From contig NZ_JEMA01000789.1 in the NCBI RefSeq assembly GCF_001589285.1, positions 1 through 54,016 of the forward strand: DNA of 54,016 nucleotides, given 5' to 3'. The stretch is from Sorangium cellulosum. GTDB taxonomy: Bacteria; Myxococcota_A; Polyangia; Polyangiales; Polyangiaceae. The notes under the pieces were generated by a model. The model saw only the letters and a program-made list of their open reading frames with translations. It was not told the DNA's origin and made no database searches. Position 1 is the stretch's first letter; the number at the start of each line of letters is the position of its first letter. Shown here piece after piece: positions 16,870-24,693 of the stretch. The position numbers and the translations under genes are program-made.

Positions 16870-17389
16870 CCGCCTCGCGGCTGCCCCGAACCGCCTCGCG
16901 GCTGCCCCGAACCGCCTCGCGGCTGCCCCGAACCGCCTCGCGGCTGCCCCGAACCGCCTCGCGGCTGCCCCGAACCGCCTCGCGGCTGCCCCGAACCGCC
17001 TCGCGGCTGCCCCGAACCGCCTCGCGGCTGCCCCGAACCGCCTCGCGGCTGCCCCGAACCGCCTCGCGGCTGCCCCGAACCGCCTCGCGGCTGCCCCGAA
17101 CCGCCTCGCGGCTGCCCCGAACCGCCTCGCGGCTGCCCCGAACCGCCTCGCGGCTGCCCCGAACCGCCTCGCGGCTGCCCCGAACCGCCTCGCGGCTGCC
17201 CCGAACCGCCTCGCGGCTGCCCCGAACCGCCTCGCGGCTGCCCCGAACCGCCTCGCGGCTGCCCCGAACCGCCTCGCGGCTGCCCCGAACCGCCTCGCGG
17301 CTGCCCCGAACCGCCTCGCGGCTGCCCCGAACCGCCTCGCGGCTGCCCCGAACCGCCTCGCGACTGCCCCGAACCGCCTCGCGGCTGCC
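16870..17389 (+). repeat. 21-bp tandem repeat array 2 (24 copies plus a partial)
   Basis: Twenty-four copies of a 21-bp unit with core CTGCCCCGAACCGCCTCGCG, differing from the array 1 unit at two positions. All copies are identical except one G-to-A near 17363. It is in the same orientation and of nearly the same length as array 1. A GC-rich tail (ACCCCGGGGGGACCCCCCC then TTGGAGCCC, about 17404-17432) follows, like the tail of array 1. On the minus strand the frames read EAVRGSR or ARRFGAA. Confidence 0.97.
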
Positions 17390-18047
17390 AATTTCGCCTC
17401 GGACCCCGGGGGGACCCCCCCTTGGAGCCCCAGGCGCAGCTCGGGGCGGGGGCGGAAGCATGTGCCGCCCGTCGAGTACACGGATCCCGACGGCGTCGCC
17501 GACGACCCCCTCCTCTGGGAGCACGAGTCCCACCGGGCGCTCCTCGAGCCCACCGCCCTGCCCGCGTCGCGGATCAGCCCCCCCCGATCGACCGCCCCGA
17601 CGACCGTCGTCCCCGCGCACGCGAGGATGAACCGGAAGCCCACGGAAAACAGCGCCAGCGCTCGAACCATCGCCCCCCGCACGGCCCCCCCGCACGGCGA
17701 AGACCGACCGCCGACGCGGCTCCAGGTCCGCCGCTGCGTCCGCGACGGGACGGGGCCGAGCGCCCTTGATCCTCCGTCGCTGGCGACAGACACGGGCTCG
17801 GCCACGTGGACCACGAAGGCGCCAAGCTCGCCAGCGTGCGCCTCGACCTCCGCCGGAGCCGCCGCCGCGCCGACGCCGGAGCGCGGCGCCGAGCTCGCCG
17901 ATGTCGAAGCGTACCGGCTCAGCAGCGGCCGGCCGTGCATCCTTCCGAAGGCGCAGCCACAAATGGGCTCGATCCAGCCGAGGCCCCCCTCGGTCGAACC
18001 AACAGGCAGGACCGAGGCCATCCGCCATCACGGAATCGAGAACAACC
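17390..18047. other. Gene-free stretch with array tail and solitary CRISPR repeat
   Basis: After the tail of array 2 there is no gene I can support before the DUF4288-like gene. The plus-strand frame 17455-17575 (PPVEYTDPDGVADDPLL, then WEHESHRALLEP) and the opposite minus-strand frame (GVVGDAVGIRVLDGRHM) both look faintly protein-like. They may be a remnant of a lost gene, but I recognise neither. Confidence 0.4.
17606..17634 (+). repeat. Solitary CRISPR repeat downstream of array 2
   Basis: A full-length 29-bp copy of the main CRISPR repeat with two changes (GAGGAT in place of GGGGGT near the 3' end), same orientation. No neighbouring repeat exists at 60 bp. It lies 217 bp after array 2; the main CRISPR array starts 239 bp after array 1. 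Confidence 0.9.
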
Positions 18048-18392
18048 ATGGAATCCAGCACGACCAACGGTCTCTATATCGCGATCATTCTCTACGAGGC
18101 ATGGTCACCGGACCCGTCCTTCGAACCCATGTTTGAAGAGTGCTTCGTGCTCCTGCGCGCCGACAGTGACGAGCAGGCCCTCGCACGCGCCGAGCAGCGC
18201 AGCAAGGCTCAAGAAACGTGCTACACCAACACCACGGGACAGGAGATCCACTGGAAGCTAAAGCGCGTCGTGGACGTGAGCCGCATCCTGTCGGACACGA
18301 TGGATGACGGCGCAGAGCTCTACGCGCGGCACTTCACGAACTACGACGCATACCATGCGTTTGAACCGCTACTCGGCGGTACGCTCGACTGA
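18048..18392 (+). CDS. DUF4288-like protein
   Basis: 114 residues from ATG 18048 (MESSTTNGLYIAIILYEAWS). The pattern of an N-terminal strand, 'FEECFVLLRADSDEQALARA', 'CYTNTTGQEIHWKLKRVVDV' and a C-terminal 'ELYARHFTNYDAY' fits the DUF4288 family as I know it: small alpha/beta proteins where a 'VLLRA..EE.A...AE' strand-helix is followed by 'Y.N..G..v.W....V.DV'. Longer upstream extension of the frame is Arg/Pro-rich and non-protein-like. It lies 32 bp upstream of a small secreted protein gene in the same direction, hence a probable two-gene unit. Function unknown; a role as partner or immunity protein is only inferred. Confidence 0.85.
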   Translation: MESSTTNGLYIAIILYEAWSPDPSFEPMFEECFVLLRADSDEQALARAEQRSKAQETCYTNTTGQEIHWKLKRVVDVSRILSDTMDDGAELYARHFTNYDAYHAFEPLLGGTLD

Positions 18393-18424
18393 ACGATCGT
18401 CGACGCCCAGGGGGAGGATGGAAT

Positions 18425-18712
18425 ATGCGCACGGCTCTCATTGCCGGGATCGTGCTCTCAAGTCTGCTCGGGATCTTCAGGCCTGCCTCTCCCCTCGCCA
18501 GCCCGTCGATCGCGCTGGCACAAAGCTGCAACGCGCGAAGAAACCCAGAAGAAACAGCCATGTCATTCATTGGACGGTGCTGCAAGGGCAGCATCCTTCG
18601 CGTATTTCCAACGCATCTACTACTCACAAAGATCGAAGATATCCGAAGAGGGAAGACATGGGACTATAAGAAGGCATGGAAGCTACTCAACGACAACCGC
18701 TTCAAGAAATAG
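18425..18712 (+). CDS. Small exported protein with toxin-like C-terminus
   Basis: 95 residues from ATG 18425, with GGAGG about 8 bases upstream. A signal peptide (MRTALIAGIVLSSLLGIFRP, cleavage near ALA-QS) is followed by a short basic domain containing three Cys and ending 'WDYKKAWKLLNDNRFKK'. Endings of the type 'A.KLL.D.RF.K' remind me of C-terminal domains of some polymorphic toxins, but the match is from memory and short. It is downstream of the DUF4288-like gene. Codon usage is less GC-biased than its neighbours (many AAA, ATC, CTA), consistent with recent transfer. Confidence 0.7.
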   Translation: MRTALIAGIVLSSLLGIFRPASPLASPSIALAQSCNARRNPEETAMSFIGRCCKGSILRVFPTHLLLTKIEDIRRGKTWDYKKAWKLLNDNRFKK

Positions 18713-18761
18713 ACTGAACAGCCACACACCCGAGGTACAGCGGCTCGCGAGCGCCGCGAGG

Positions 18762-19817
18762 TCACGCGGCCGGCCGGCAGCAGAAGGGCACCCAGCCATC
18801 CGGCCTGAGCTCGGCCTCCTGCTCGCCGTCGATGTCAAGATGGCATTCGCCGACGCTCTCGACGGTGTACGTCGCGCGGACGCTCCGCGGAGAAGCGCCG
18901 GGCGGCATGTCGTAGCAGCCACCGTCATCCCAGGCGTCGGTGCTGGGAATCGGCTCCGTACAGTGCTCGTCGGCATAGAAGGTGAGCGACTGTGTCCGCC
19001 CATGGCCCGAGAAGCGAAAACTGCACGCGGGGCACCCGTCCACGCCGACGTGGGCCCGGATGAGCTCCGGGTGGCTGCGGGGACACGCCTGAAGCGACTC
19101 ATCGCCGCGGTACTCGAGGCATTCACGGAAGCCTGGCGGCATCCTCGGGATACATTGGGTGCCGAGGCCATCGCAGTACTGGTCGATCGGCCAGGTGCGG
19201 CGACACACCCGGAACATCTTCCCCCAGAGGGCGTCCAGATCCTCCAGGGAGCGCGACAGCCGGCACGGCGGGATTATCGCCTCGAGGCCCAGGGCGAAGT
19301 CGACGTCTTCCGGTGCGGGCACCACGTCCAACCTCTGGGACGCGCAGCTCCCGTCCCAGCCTGCCGGCAGGACGAACTCGCCGGCGACGAGGGCATCGGT
19401 GTAATTGCTATCGGTGCAGCGGCCGCTGTTGAAGAGAATGACACTCTCGTACCGTCGTTCCCGCACCGGCTCGATGATACAGCGGGGACAGCGGTCGATG
19501 GTCTTCGGTTCCAGATAGAGGTCTGTCATGTGGAAGTAGTTGGACGCCGTACAGTCCGGCGCCTCGCTCGGGCGCCCGACCCACACGGCGACGACACCAC
19601 TGTTGTTGAAGCCCTCGACGGCGTAAGTGCCGTCCCACACGGGCTCCGCGCAGATCCAGGGACAGGTGCCGGCGTACGGATCAGGGCAGTCCGGGCCGGG
19701 GCGGCACGGGCCGGCCTTGCACGACGCCCCGAGCAGCGCCGCTCCGGCGCAGAGCGCGAGGATCGCCGCCCCCATCGATGCCGTCCGCATTCTCGTCGTC
19801 CTGATCGCGCGCGTCAT
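18762..19817 (-). CDS. Cys-rich lipoprotein, family with 19814-20923
   Basis: 351 residues. ATG 19817 has GGAGGG five bases upstream and overlaps the stop of the preceding gene (ATGA), indicating translational coupling. The signal peptide ends in lipobox LGASC (about residue 33), so the protein is a probable outer or inner membrane lipoprotein. The mature part has about 20 Cys, many in short pairs ('CRPGPDCPDPYAGTCPWIC', 'CPRCI', 'CPACSFRFSG', 'CCRPAA' at the end). It shares 'LPAGWDGSC', the 'SLTFYADEHC' block, 'SVRATYTVESVGEC' and the double Cys end with the upstream gene product, so the two are paralogues. Last gene of the operon. Function unknown. Confidence 0.88.
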   Translation of the reverse strand: MTRAIRTTRMRTASMGAAILALCAGAALLGASCKAGPCRPGPDCPDPYAGTCPWICAEPVWDGTYAVEGFNNSGVVAVWVGRPSEAPDCTASNYFHMTDLYLEPKTIDRCPRCIIEPVRERRYESVILFNSGRCTDSNYTDALVAGEFVLPAGWDGSCASQRLDVVPAPEDVDFALGLEAIIPPCRLSRSLEDLDALWGKMFRVCRRTWPIDQYCDGLGTQCIPRMPPGFRECLEYRGDESLQACPRSHPELIRAHVGVDGCPACSFRFSGHGRTQSLTFYADEHCTEPIPSTDAWDDGGCYDMPPGASPRSVRATYTVESVGECHLDIDGEQEAELRPDGWVPFCCRPAA

Positions 19818-20923
19818 GTTCCCTCCGGCAAGCAACAGGCTGTTGTCTTCTTGCGCAAGCTCAGCTCCCCCACGAGCTCCCGGCCGCTCGGCGCGCAGCT
19901 CCCCGGCGCGTTGACCCGCCATTCGGCGCGCACGCTCCCGAGCGTCGAGCCGGGCTCGGCGTCGTGGCAGACGCCGTTCTCGGCGACAACGGCGGCGGCG
20001 ACGAGATCGCCGCACGCCGCGTCCTCGAACGTCGACACGAGCGCCTCGCACGTGCTCGGCGCGGTCTCGGTGCACGAGCACGGCGAGCACGCGCGGCTGT
20101 CCTCGACCTCGCCCCAGAACGTGAGCTGCTCCGAGAAGTGGAGGCCCAAGGTCTCCTCGCCGGGGGGACATTCGACGTCCTCGTCCTCCTCCGAGAGGAG
20201 ACACCGGCGCCAGCCCGGGAGCATATCCGCAGCACCAACGACACAGAGGTGCCCACGGTTCGGGCACATGGCCTCTCGGTTCGCGTCGCAGGCGATCACG
20301 CCCCGCCCTCCCGCGGGCGCATCGCCGGCGCGCGGCACCGGAGACGCAACGACCTCACAGGGGCGCGCGGTGACGGGCGCGATCCGGAACGAACCGAACG
20401 CCTCGGCCCCGACCGCGCCGGGCGCGACGCACGCGCCGTCCCAGCCGGCCGGCGCGTCGAACGGGGTCAACGTCGCGCCGGGGCCGTCGTCGCACATCCA
20501 GCCGGAGCTCACCGTGAGGCCGGCCGGGAAGACGCACGCGGGCGCGGTGCACGCGCACGGGTCGCACCCCGGATGCGCTCCCGGCGCGACGAAGAACTTG
20601 CTGTACGACGGCGGAATCGCGTTCTTGCGTTGCTCCTCGGTCCAGTGTGGTTTCATTAGCACGGCGTCGTCGCACTCGAGGTCCTCGAGGCCTGCGTTCT
20701 CCCGCACCAGGAACACGCCCGGCAGAAAGCCGGGGAGCCTGGCGACGACACAGGTCCCCTCGCAGCCCCCGTTGCTTGTGCCGTCCTCGTTCATGACGTC
20801 GCACTCCAGCAGGTCGCGGCAGTCGTACCCGTCCGTGGCCCCGCAGCCGCTCGCCACGGCGACCGCCGCGCCGCTCATGCTCGCGAGCGCCGCCAGGACC
20901 CGCCCGATCGCCCATCGCCTCAT
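19814..20923 (-). CDS. Cys-rich lipoprotein, paralogue of the downstream gene
   Basis: 369 residues from ATG 20923 with GGAGGAG 6-7 bases upstream. The signal peptide ends with a lipobox-like VASGC (about residue 27). The mature part is Cys-rich ('CDPCACTAPACVFPAG', 'CSPCSCTETAPSTC') and contains 'APAGWDGACVAPGA', 'LHFSEQLTFWGEVEDSRAC', 'GSVRAEWRVNAPGSC' and 'TTACCLPEGT', which align in order with the downstream product. The regular C.PC.C units could bind metal or form disulphides outside the cytoplasm. It follows the TPR/PEGA gene by 26 bp and overlaps the next gene by 4 bp, so the three form one leftward operon. Confidence 0.88.
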   Translation of the reverse strand: MRRWAIGRVLAALASMSGAAVAVASGCGATDGYDCRDLLECDVMNEDGTSNGGCEGTCVVARLPGFLPGVFLVRENAGLEDLECDDAVLMKPHWTEEQRKNAIPPSYSKFFVAPGAHPGCDPCACTAPACVFPAGLTVSSGWMCDDGPGATLTPFDAPAGWDGACVAPGAVGAEAFGSFRIAPVTARPCEVVASPVPRAGDAPAGGRGVIACDANREAMCPNRGHLCVVGAADMLPGWRRCLLSEEDEDVECPPGEETLGLHFSEQLTFWGEVEDSRACSPCSCTETAPSTCEALVSTFEDAACGDLVAAAVVAENGVCHDAEPGSTLGSVRAEWRVNAPGSCAPSGRELVGELSLRKKTTACCLPEGT

Positions 20924-20949
20924 CGCCGCTCCTCCTTCACGCCGGGTCC

Positions 20950-22068
20950 TCACCACGTCCCTTCGATCCGGACGCCGCCGCCGCGCGCCGTCGCCAGCGG
21001 GACCACGCGGACGCCGCCCTGCTCCGGCGAGGGCGCCCACCAGAACGACGAGAGCGCCACCGCGCCGATCACACCGCTCGCCACGACGCTCGCGACCATG
21101 ACCAGGCCCAGGTCGTCGCGGGCATCGGCCGCGTCCCGGAGAGGGGCGCACCGGTCGTCGACGGCCACTTTCTTCGGGCTGCATGCGTGGTCGCCGATCT
21201 CGCTGAGCATCTGCTCGCGCAGCGTCCCGACCTCGCCGTCCTTGACCGCCCACGCGATCGCGAACCCCGCGCCGACAACGAGCCCCGCCGATGCGAGCGC
21301 GAGCCCCCCCACCCGGATCGCCGGGCCGATCGCCGGCCCCTCCGCCGCGGGCCGCAGCGCCCCCAGCGACGGCGCGGCCGCCGCGGCGCGCGGCGGTACC
21401 GCCGGCACTGGCCCCGGCGGCTTCTCCTTCAACGCCAGCCCGATCGCCGGCGTGTCCCCGCGCTGCGCCTCGAAGCGCCCCACGCCATCCTCGTGGCCTT
21501 CGAGCGTCGCCCGCGCCTCATGGCTGCCGGGCTCGACATAGACGACGTACGTGGCGAGCCCCTGGCCGACGCGCCGCCCGTCCATGAACACCTCGGCCTC
21601 GGGCTCGCCCACCACGATCGCGACCGCGGCGACCTGCTGCGCGGCCCGCTGCAGCCCCTGCCGGAACCGGGCCCTCGCGCCGGGCGCGAGCGCGTCCGCC
21701 GCGTCGAGCGCCCGGCGCAGGTGCTCCGCGGCGTCGCGGTAGCGGCGCAGCGAGAGCTCCGCCAGCCCGAGCTCCCCGGCCCACCGAGCGTCGCCGGTCG
21801 CCTCCCATGCCGCGCGATACGCGGCCGTCGCGTCCTCCCATCGCCCGGCGCGCTGCGCCTGCGCCGCGCGGCGGAGCGTCTCCGCGATGGCCGCGGGCGA
21901 GACGCCCGGTGGCGAAGCTGTCGCACGCGCGGCTTCTGAGGACGAGCCCACCGAGGGCGAAGCTCCCGCCCCCATTCCAGGCGATGACGGCGACTCGGCC
22001 AGCGCGCCGCGGCTCCAGCCTGAAGCGCACAACACGAGCGCAAGCCCCAGGCACCTCGTCCAGCGCAT
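20950..22068 (-). CDS. Exported TPR/PEGA-domain membrane protein
   Basis: 372 residues: signal peptide (MRWTRCLGLALVLCASGWSR, cleavage near ALA-ES), low-complexity Ser/Pro/Gly linker to about 55, two or three TPR-like helix pairs (about 58-135: 'AAQAQRAGRWEDATAAYRAA', 'ELSLRRYRDAAEHLRRALDA'), then a PEGA-type beta domain ('AEVFMDGRRVGQGLATYVVY', 'PGSHEARATLEGHED', about 155-200), a Pro/Ala linker and two membrane segments (about 250-275 and 325-345) around a loop with two Cys. PEGA domains occur in surface-layer and envelope proteins; together with TPRs this suggests an envelope scaffold. First gene of an operon with two Cys-rich lipoproteins, divergent from a sigma factor gene 251 bp away. 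Confidence 0.9.
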   Translation of the reverse strand: MRWTRCLGLALVLCASGWSRGALAESPSSPGMGAGASPSVGSSSEAARATASPPGVSPAAIAETLRRAAQAQRAGRWEDATAAYRAAWEATGDARWAGELGLAELSLRRYRDAAEHLRRALDAADALAPGARARFRQGLQRAAQQVAAVAIVVGEPEAEVFMDGRRVGQGLATYVVYVEPGSHEARATLEGHEDGVGRFEAQRGDTPAIGLALKEKPPGPVPAVPPRAAAAAPSLGALRPAAEGPAIGPAIRVGGLALASAGLVVGAGFAIAWAVKDGEVGTLREQMLSEIGDHACSPKKVAVDDRCAPLRDAADARDDLGLVMVASVVASGVIGAVALSSFWWAPSPEQGGVRVVPLATARGGGVRIEGTW

Positions 22069-22319
22069 GGGCGGCGAGCCTATTCAGCTCACCGCTCGCC
22101 CGCAAGCACGCATCCCGGGCGCCGAGCGTGCCTGATTTTTCGTGGCGAATCGGAAGACGTCCAGGTAACGCAGCGAGAAACCGCCCTGCCGTCGCACCTC
22201 GCCACGTCGGTTCAGCGCCTGAGGGGATCCGGAATCCACCAGGAACGCAACCTCGGCAGCCCGGCGGCGCGGGAACGATTTCGAGCACCATCCGGTAACC
22301 GGCGGCTAATGGAACGGGC

Positions 22320-23495
22320 ATGGATGCAAAGGATCCGCGCGGTCTGCCCGCCGGAGCGCCGCCCACCTGGGAAACCGTCGTCCGCGAGCACCTCCGTTAC
22401 CTGCGCGGCTGCGTGGCATCGGAGAGGATCCCGGAGGCCGACAGGGAGGATGTGCTTCAGGAGGTGCTGCACAGCATCTCGCGGGCTCTGACCACCTTTG
22501 ATCCGGCGCGGGGCGAGCTGCGTGCCTGGCTGAAGGCCATCGTCCACAACCATGCGTCCAACTACCGGCGCCGCGCCTACCGGCGGCGCGAGCAGCCGTG
22601 GCCGGACGGGCCGCTGGAGGTCGCCGACGAGGCGCCGAGCTCCGAGGAGCGCCAGATGGAGCACGAGCGGCGGCAGCTCCTGTCGGCGCTGCTGCTCGAG
22701 CTGACGCCGGAGCGGCGCCAGGCGGTGATTGCCCACGAGCTGGACGAGGCGGGCATCGGTCACGTCGCGGACCTGCTCTCGATACCCGCCACCACCGCGA
22801 AGAGCCGGGTCCGTCACGGCCGCGAGGAGCTCAAGGCGGCCGCGCGCCGCTGGCAGGCGCGCCATCACCGCCGCCTCGCCGCGCTGCTGCCGATGCGCGC
22901 GGCCGGCTGCTCGCGGGAGCGTTCCCGCCGCGCCGCATCGCGGGAGCACCTGCTGTATCGCGCGCGGCGCGCGCTCCGTGGTGCGGCGCGCGGCGCGAGG
23001 GCACCGCAGGCACGGATAGCCGCTCACGCCTGCGCCTCGCTCGCGGTGAGCGCCTGGAGCGTCGTCCTGGCAGCAGGGCTCCTGCTCGCCGGGCACGGCG
23101 GTCTTCGCTCCGGAGGCGCGGCGCTGTCGGGCGCTTCTCTCGCTGCGCGTGCTCACGCCTCATCGAGCGCGGCGCCGGAGGTGGAAGCGCGCGAGCTATC
23201 GTATCCATCCGCGAACAACAAGCTAACTTCGCCAGGATCCATGGCGGCCTCGAACATCGACGACAGCGCGCCTCGTCGTCCTCGAGACATGTCGCGCCCG
23301 CCGCAGCGCTGGCCCGTCGCGCAGGGCGACGAGCAGGAGCGCCTGAGGATGGCCGCCGCCGCGCGCGCCATCGGGAACGACGCGCTGGCACGTACGCTGC
23401 TGGAGCGGCGCCGCCACGATGTGCCGGGTGTCGCTCCCGGGTCCGACCGCGGCGAGTCCCAGGCTTTCGCGACCCCCGCAGCGCGCGTTCGCTGA
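22320..23495 (+). CDS. ECF-like sigma factor with C-terminal membrane segment
   Basis: 391 residues. Residues about 15-90 form sigma region 2 ('YLRGCVASERIPEADREDVL', 'AWLKAIVHNHASNYRRRAYR'), and about 115-170 form sigma region 4 ('SALLLELTPERRQAVIAHEL', 'IGHVADLLSIPATTAKSRVR'). After this comes a basic stretch and one hydrophobic segment (about 237-262, 'SAWSVVLAAGLLLAGHGG'), then a 130-residue tail. A sigma factor carrying its own membrane anchor is unusual: the tail may replace a separate anti-sigma factor (inference). It is divergent from the TPR/PEGA-lipoprotein operon, which it may control. ATG 22320 has a weak ribosome binding site. Confidence 0.88.
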   Translation: MDAKDPRGLPAGAPPTWETVVREHLRYLRGCVASERIPEADREDVLQEVLHSISRALTTFDPARGELRAWLKAIVHNHASNYRRRAYRRREQPWPDGPLEVADEAPSSEERQMEHERRQLLSALLLELTPERRQAVIAHELDEAGIGHVADLLSIPATTAKSRVRHGREELKAAARRWQARHHRRLAALLPMRAAGCSRERSRRAASREHLLYRARRALRGAARGARAPQARIAAHACASLAVSAWSVVLAAGLLLAGHGGLRSGGAALSGASLAARAHASSSAAPEVEARELSYPSANNKLTSPGSMAASNIDDSAPRRPRDMSRPPQRWPVAQGDEQERLRMAAAARAIGNDALARTLLERRRHDVPGVAPGSDRGESQAFATPAARVR

Positions 23496-23670
23496 AGACA
23501 AGCGCCTCCACCGCGACGACTCACGAGCATCGTCGCCCGAGGGCCTCGGTGTTGTCCGGTTCGACCGGCGAGCTGCGATGTCGGCCTGCGCGCACGGCCG
23601 GCGCGTGGTTTTCACGGGCGCGCGATGGCGCCGAGGGCTTCTCGACAGACACGTCTCGCCGAGGTCCGGT

Positions 23671-24267
23671 ATGCAGACTCGACGCCGCACGACCACCGCT
23701 GTCCACGAGCGCAGCGCTCCCCGGCGCCACCGTCCGTTGTTCGCCAGCCACCCCGCGATCCGCATTCCTGTGGAGCGCATCATCGCCGAGCGCCGCTGGA
23801 TCCACGCGCTCGTCACCGCCGGCGTATCGCCCCGCGACCGTGAGGATGTGGTCCAGGCCGTGCTCATGGCTGCATGGATGGCTGTCGAGGAGGGCCGATA
23901 CCGCCCGGACCCGTCCGTCGATCCCCGGCGAGCGCTCCGCGGCTGGCTCCATGGCATCGTCTGGCGCAAGGTGGGGCACCACGGCCAGCGCGCCTGCGTC
24001 CGCCGGGAGATCCCGGTGGCGGATCCGTGGCGCGTGCATCCGGAGCCGCCGCGGGACGACGAGTTCCTCGTCGCGGCGCGCGAGCGCCTCCTCGCCGTGC
24101 GCCTCGCCCTCTCCAGGCTGCCGCAGCGCGATCGGCAGATGCTCGCCCTCTGCGCGGCCGGCCACGGCGTCCGCGAGGTCGCGCGCACACTCGGCATGCC
24201 GAGCTCGACGGCGGCGCGAGAGATCGGCCGAGCTCGACGCAGGCTGCGCTTTCTCCTCGGCCGTTGA
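23671..24267 (+). CDS. ECF-like sigma factor
   Basis: 198 residues from ATG 23671 (MQTRRRTTTAVHE); an in-frame ATG at 23578 would add 31 residues without clear homology. Region 2 spans about 28-95 ('IIAERRWIHALVTAGVSPRD', 'VVQAVLMAAWMAVEEGRYRP', 'RALRGWLHGIVWRKVGHHGQ') and region 4 about 135-195 ('RLALSRLPQRDRQMLALCAA', 'VREVARTLGMPSSTAAREIG'). It lacks the membrane tail of its neighbour. The gap of 175 bp to the upstream sigma gene leaves room for a promoter. Target genes are unknown. The two adjacent sigma genes are of one type and may be diverged duplicates. Confidence 0.85.
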   Translation: MQTRRRTTTAVHERSAPRRHRPLFASHPAIRIPVERIIAERRWIHALVTAGVSPRDREDVVQAVLMAAWMAVEEGRYRPDPSVDPRRALRGWLHGIVWRKVGHHGQRACVRREIPVADPWRVHPEPPRDDEFLVAARERLLAVRLALSRLPQRDRQMLALCAAGHGVREVARTLGMPSSTAAREIGRARRRLRFLLGR

Positions 24268-24489
24268 CCCCGGGTGGCCCCCCACCTGGAGCGCGCGCGC
24301 CCTGGTCGCCGCGGTCGCGGAGCTCGCCGGCTGGCTCGGGCCGCTCGCCGAGCCCGGCGCGTCGCGGGCGAGCTCATCGGGGCCAAATCCGGCCCCACGT
24401 CATGGCCCCGGACCCCGGGACGGCATCGCAGCGCGAAGCCGTCGAGAGCTGGTCCAGATCGCGCGCACCCATGTTACTTGAGAGACGTC
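24268..24489. other. Gap with a GC-rich tail-like sequence but no gene
   Basis: Directly after the sigma gene stop, about 24266-24292, the sequence ACCCCGGGTGGCCCCCCACC-TGGAG resembles the tail that follows the 21-bp arrays, but no array is present. The remainder shows no gene. Confidence 0.35.
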
Positions 24490-24693
24490 ATGACAAGCAA
24501 CGCAACGGCCGAGCTGCTCGACAAGAGGCACTCCCGCGATCGCGGCACCGAGATGGCCTGCCCCGAGGCGAAGACGCGCTGGGACGTCGCGCTCACATTC
24601 GTGATGACAGTCGTCGAGCTCACCGTTGCATGCGCGCCGAGCTCGAGCTCGCCCGCCCTGGACACCGATGGTCCGCCGGCGGGGATATCGTGA
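24490..24693 (+). CDS. Possible small ORF coupled to mntP
   Basis: 67 codons from ATG 24490 (MTSNATAELLDKRHSRDRGT) with the stop TGA overlapping the GTG start of mntP (GTGA), the arrangement of translational coupling. The product has one hydrophobic patch ('VALTFVMTVVELTVACA') and a Ser/Pro tail. It could be a leader peptide for mntP or chance. Conservation is unknown. Confidence 0.35.
   Translation: MTSNATAELLDKRHSRDRGTEMACPEAKTRWDVALTFVMTVVELTVACAPSSSSPALDTDGPPAGIS

Noticed and set aside
17455-17575. Possible cas gene remnant before the solitary CRISPR repeat
   Set aside because: The frame looks faintly protein-like, but no Cas motif could be recognised on either strand.
24480-24690. Manganese (yybP-ykoY) riboswitch before mntP
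   Set aside because: I looked for the conserved motif strands and did not find them in the 200 bp upstream of mntP.
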